A stretch of DNA of 64,000 bases from Collinsella aerofaciens (GTDB lineage: Bacteria; Actinomycetota; Coriobacteriia; Coriobacteriales; Coriobacteriaceae). Below, in pieces: positions 62,136-64,000 of this stretch (the first letter of the stretch is position 1; every line of letters begins with the position of its first letter). The DNA lies in assembly GCF_015554145.1 (NCBI RefSeq), contig NZ_JADNHZ010000015.1, positions 1 to 64,000 of the forward strand, written 5' to 3'. The notes beneath the pieces were generated by a model. The model did not search any database, had not been told where the DNA came from, and saw only the letters and a program-made list of their open reading frames with translations. A program made the position numbers and the translations under genes.

Positions 62136-64000
62136 CTAGTCCATCTCCTTCACATGGGATTCGATGAACTGAATCTCCTCGTCGTCGAGGCCGTACTTCG
62201 CATAGAGCTGACGGTCGATGTCAGCAACAGACTGCGACCAATCGATGTCGGAGTCAGAAGTAAAGTCCTGTAGGGGGACATACTTCCATTTTGGTGCGGG
62301 ATTGTGCTGCGTAATCTTCAGAATTCCGAGCATGGTCCGAGCGAACTTCGATTTTATGTATTTGAGGAGAGCCGTAGCTTCCGCTTCGGAATTGAAACTG
62401 CCAATGCTTATGAAGGACTGCGTATGCCCTATTAAGGGCCGCCCTATTAAGGGCGTAGAAAGCACTTCTCCAAGCGCGCCCGATCCGTTGGCGGCAGGAA
62501 CAAGTACTTTCCATTTGTCGAGGTTCGGATGCGGAGCGATATATCTGGCGGAAATGAACTTGTAAGCTCTTCCGGCGCGACCTCTGCCAAAGATTCTGAT
62601 GCAACTATCTCCGTCGCCAGGCATCTCGTCAAAGAAAACTACATTGTTAAGGTTGTCGAGAACGTTTGTCTTAAGGTCATAGTCGTGGTTCTTGCTCAAC
62701 AGACCATGGTCGTCGTCAACATAACGAATCTCGGGATGGTCTTCGTGCATGGCTTCAGTGAAGTGGTAGCTATCGGCCGCGAAGATGATATCGCCGAGGG
62801 GTTGGATGCCATGTTTTACAACCTTCTCTTTGATGGTACGAAGCTCATCGAAATGTGTGAACACTTCTATCGCACCGAAATCCCGATCAGCATCTCGATA
62901 GGTAACGGCAACACCGCCCTTGATGTCGGTATTCGGAAAGGCGCTGGACGCATCCGCTTTATAGCTCATCACTTTGAAATGGGGGTCGTTAAGCATCTTC
63001 CTGTTCCAGGCCTTTGGGGTTGAGCCGGCGTCAAATAGGAATCTAGCGGGAGTGACAAGCTCCACCTTGTCGGAAACCTTGAACGCCGAGTCCATAAACT
63101 CGTGATAGATGGGCGGTGCATAGGTCTTATTGCCAGAATCTTGTTCCGCCACTGAAAGCTGATATGGGGATTACCGATTACCGCATAGAACTTCTTTCCC
63201 ATAATTGCTGCCTCACCTTTCAATGCGGCGAACTCGAAGGGCTCGCCGTTCTGCCAGTCGTATATCACGCAGAGGGGAACCGTTTCCCTTGGCTCCTCTT
63301 CTTTGGTCTCTTCGGTTGTCTCGTCGGGGAATACGTCATCGAACAGGTCGAAAAGCGACGGTTGCATCGGCTCCGGCTCGGGCTCCTCGAACGTCCCCAG
63401 GGTCGACTCCACCTCGGCGCCCATCTTGTTGGTGGGCACGGCGTCTGTGAAGCCGTTCATCTGCCAGAAGTTCCAGGAAACGATCCATGCCGCCTGCTCG
63501 AGCTCGTCCTGTTGGGGGCCCGACCCCCAGCGATTGCGGAGATGCTCGACGAACGTCTCGAGCACATTGACGCGAGCAATAAGCAGGTTGTCGCCCTGGT
63601 ACTCGAAGCCGTACGTCGCGCGCAGCGCGTCGAGGGCCCGGCGCACCCATTCCTTGCGAGTCTTGGTCTTCTCGGTCACAACGCGAAGCTTGCGGTCAAG
63701 GAAGCCTACGCGCTCGCTTACGGGTAGCTCGTCTCCCGTCACGGTGTCGTAGCGCGAGCACACAAACGGCGCCTCGCCACACGTGATCTCGAGCCGCGTA
63801 GCCTCCACGTATGCGCGCCAGCCGTGTCCCTTTGACTTTGGAAATTCGATTGGATCACTAGTCGGCGTCCATGTATTGGCGCCATCATCCGCAACGATCT
63901 CGGTGTTGAAGACATCGCGCCGGCCGAACCAAGCCTCGTCCAAGTCGTTGTTCATCTGATTGCACAGCCATGACGGGGTGAACACCTCGGCGCGGCTCTT
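62136..64000 (-). pseudogene. Eco57I-like DNA methyltransferase, frameshifted, 5' end beyond window
   Basis: The coding frame enters from the right edge (EVFTPSWLCNQMNNDLDEAWFG) and runs through WRAYVEATRLEITCGEAPFV and NLLIARVNVLETFVEH to GKKFYAVIGNP at 63167. There a run of four C (63166-63169, read on the minus strand) replaces the five needed. With one more C the frame reads GNPPYQLSVAEQDSGNKTYAPP and continues to the stop at 62136 through KVELVTPARFLFDAGSTP. The catalytic NPPY is therefore exactly where the gene breaks. Without correction the protein stops near 62969. The 3' part has no ribosome site of its own. It is likely a restriction methyltransferase with both target and partner in this operon. 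Confidence 0.85.

Overview
The window looks like chromosome from a GC-rich Gram-positive anaerobe of the Coriobacteriia, most like Collinsella. This is inferred from gene content and codon use; the species cannot be read from the sequence. Clues are type III glutamine synthetase, a cobalamin methionine synthase split into core and activation proteins, MurT/GatD cell-wall amidation, sortase-type surface proteins and many ferredoxin or Fe-ADH genes. No rRNA or CRISPR array was seen. One tRNA gene, tRNA-Glu(TTC), is present.

Layout. 0.4-5 kb: a large ATPase/SARP-type regulator, YhbY and a methyltransferase. 5-13.4 kb: a UPF0210 gene, the metF / MetH-activation / metH operon and glnA (type III). 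13.8-18.4 kb: tRNA-Glu, then an operon of two helical-repeat proteins with a fused MurT-GatD. 18.9-25.5 kb: three iron-type alcohol/glycerol dehydrogenases, a polyferredoxin, YchF and a small membrane protein. 25.5-29.4 kb: a divergent pair around a perfect 24-bp palindrome, then asparaginase and GMP synthase. 29.4-38 kb is accessory and patchy: three methyltransferases, a MerR-controlled redox group, a broken SIR2-like gene, an LPATG surface protein and a DUF4143 ATPase. 38-42.5 kb: a type II topoisomerase gene pair with a LexA-like box upstream. 42.8-49.5 kb: a lipoprotein, a very large Tat-exported surface protein cut off from its anchor by an in-frame TAG, and a LuxR-type regulator.

49.6 kb to the right edge is an integrative element that continues beyond the window. 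It begins with a 72-nt remnant of a guaA 3' end, then a non-coding stretch with seven exact copies of an 8-bp motif. After these come a repressor with its operators, an excisionase-like gene and a tyrosine integrase. Its cargo is a tightly packed minus-strand operon: Eco57I-like DNA methyltransferase, GIY-YIG/helicase protein, an unknown protein, a ParB-like protein, an SNF2 ATPase and a DUF262/DUF1524 (GmrSD-like) protein. This looks like an anti-phage or restriction system and is the best candidate for something undescribed. The methyltransferase carries a one-base frameshift exactly in its NPPY catalytic motif, in a run of C residues, so the copy as sequenced is either off or wrongly read.
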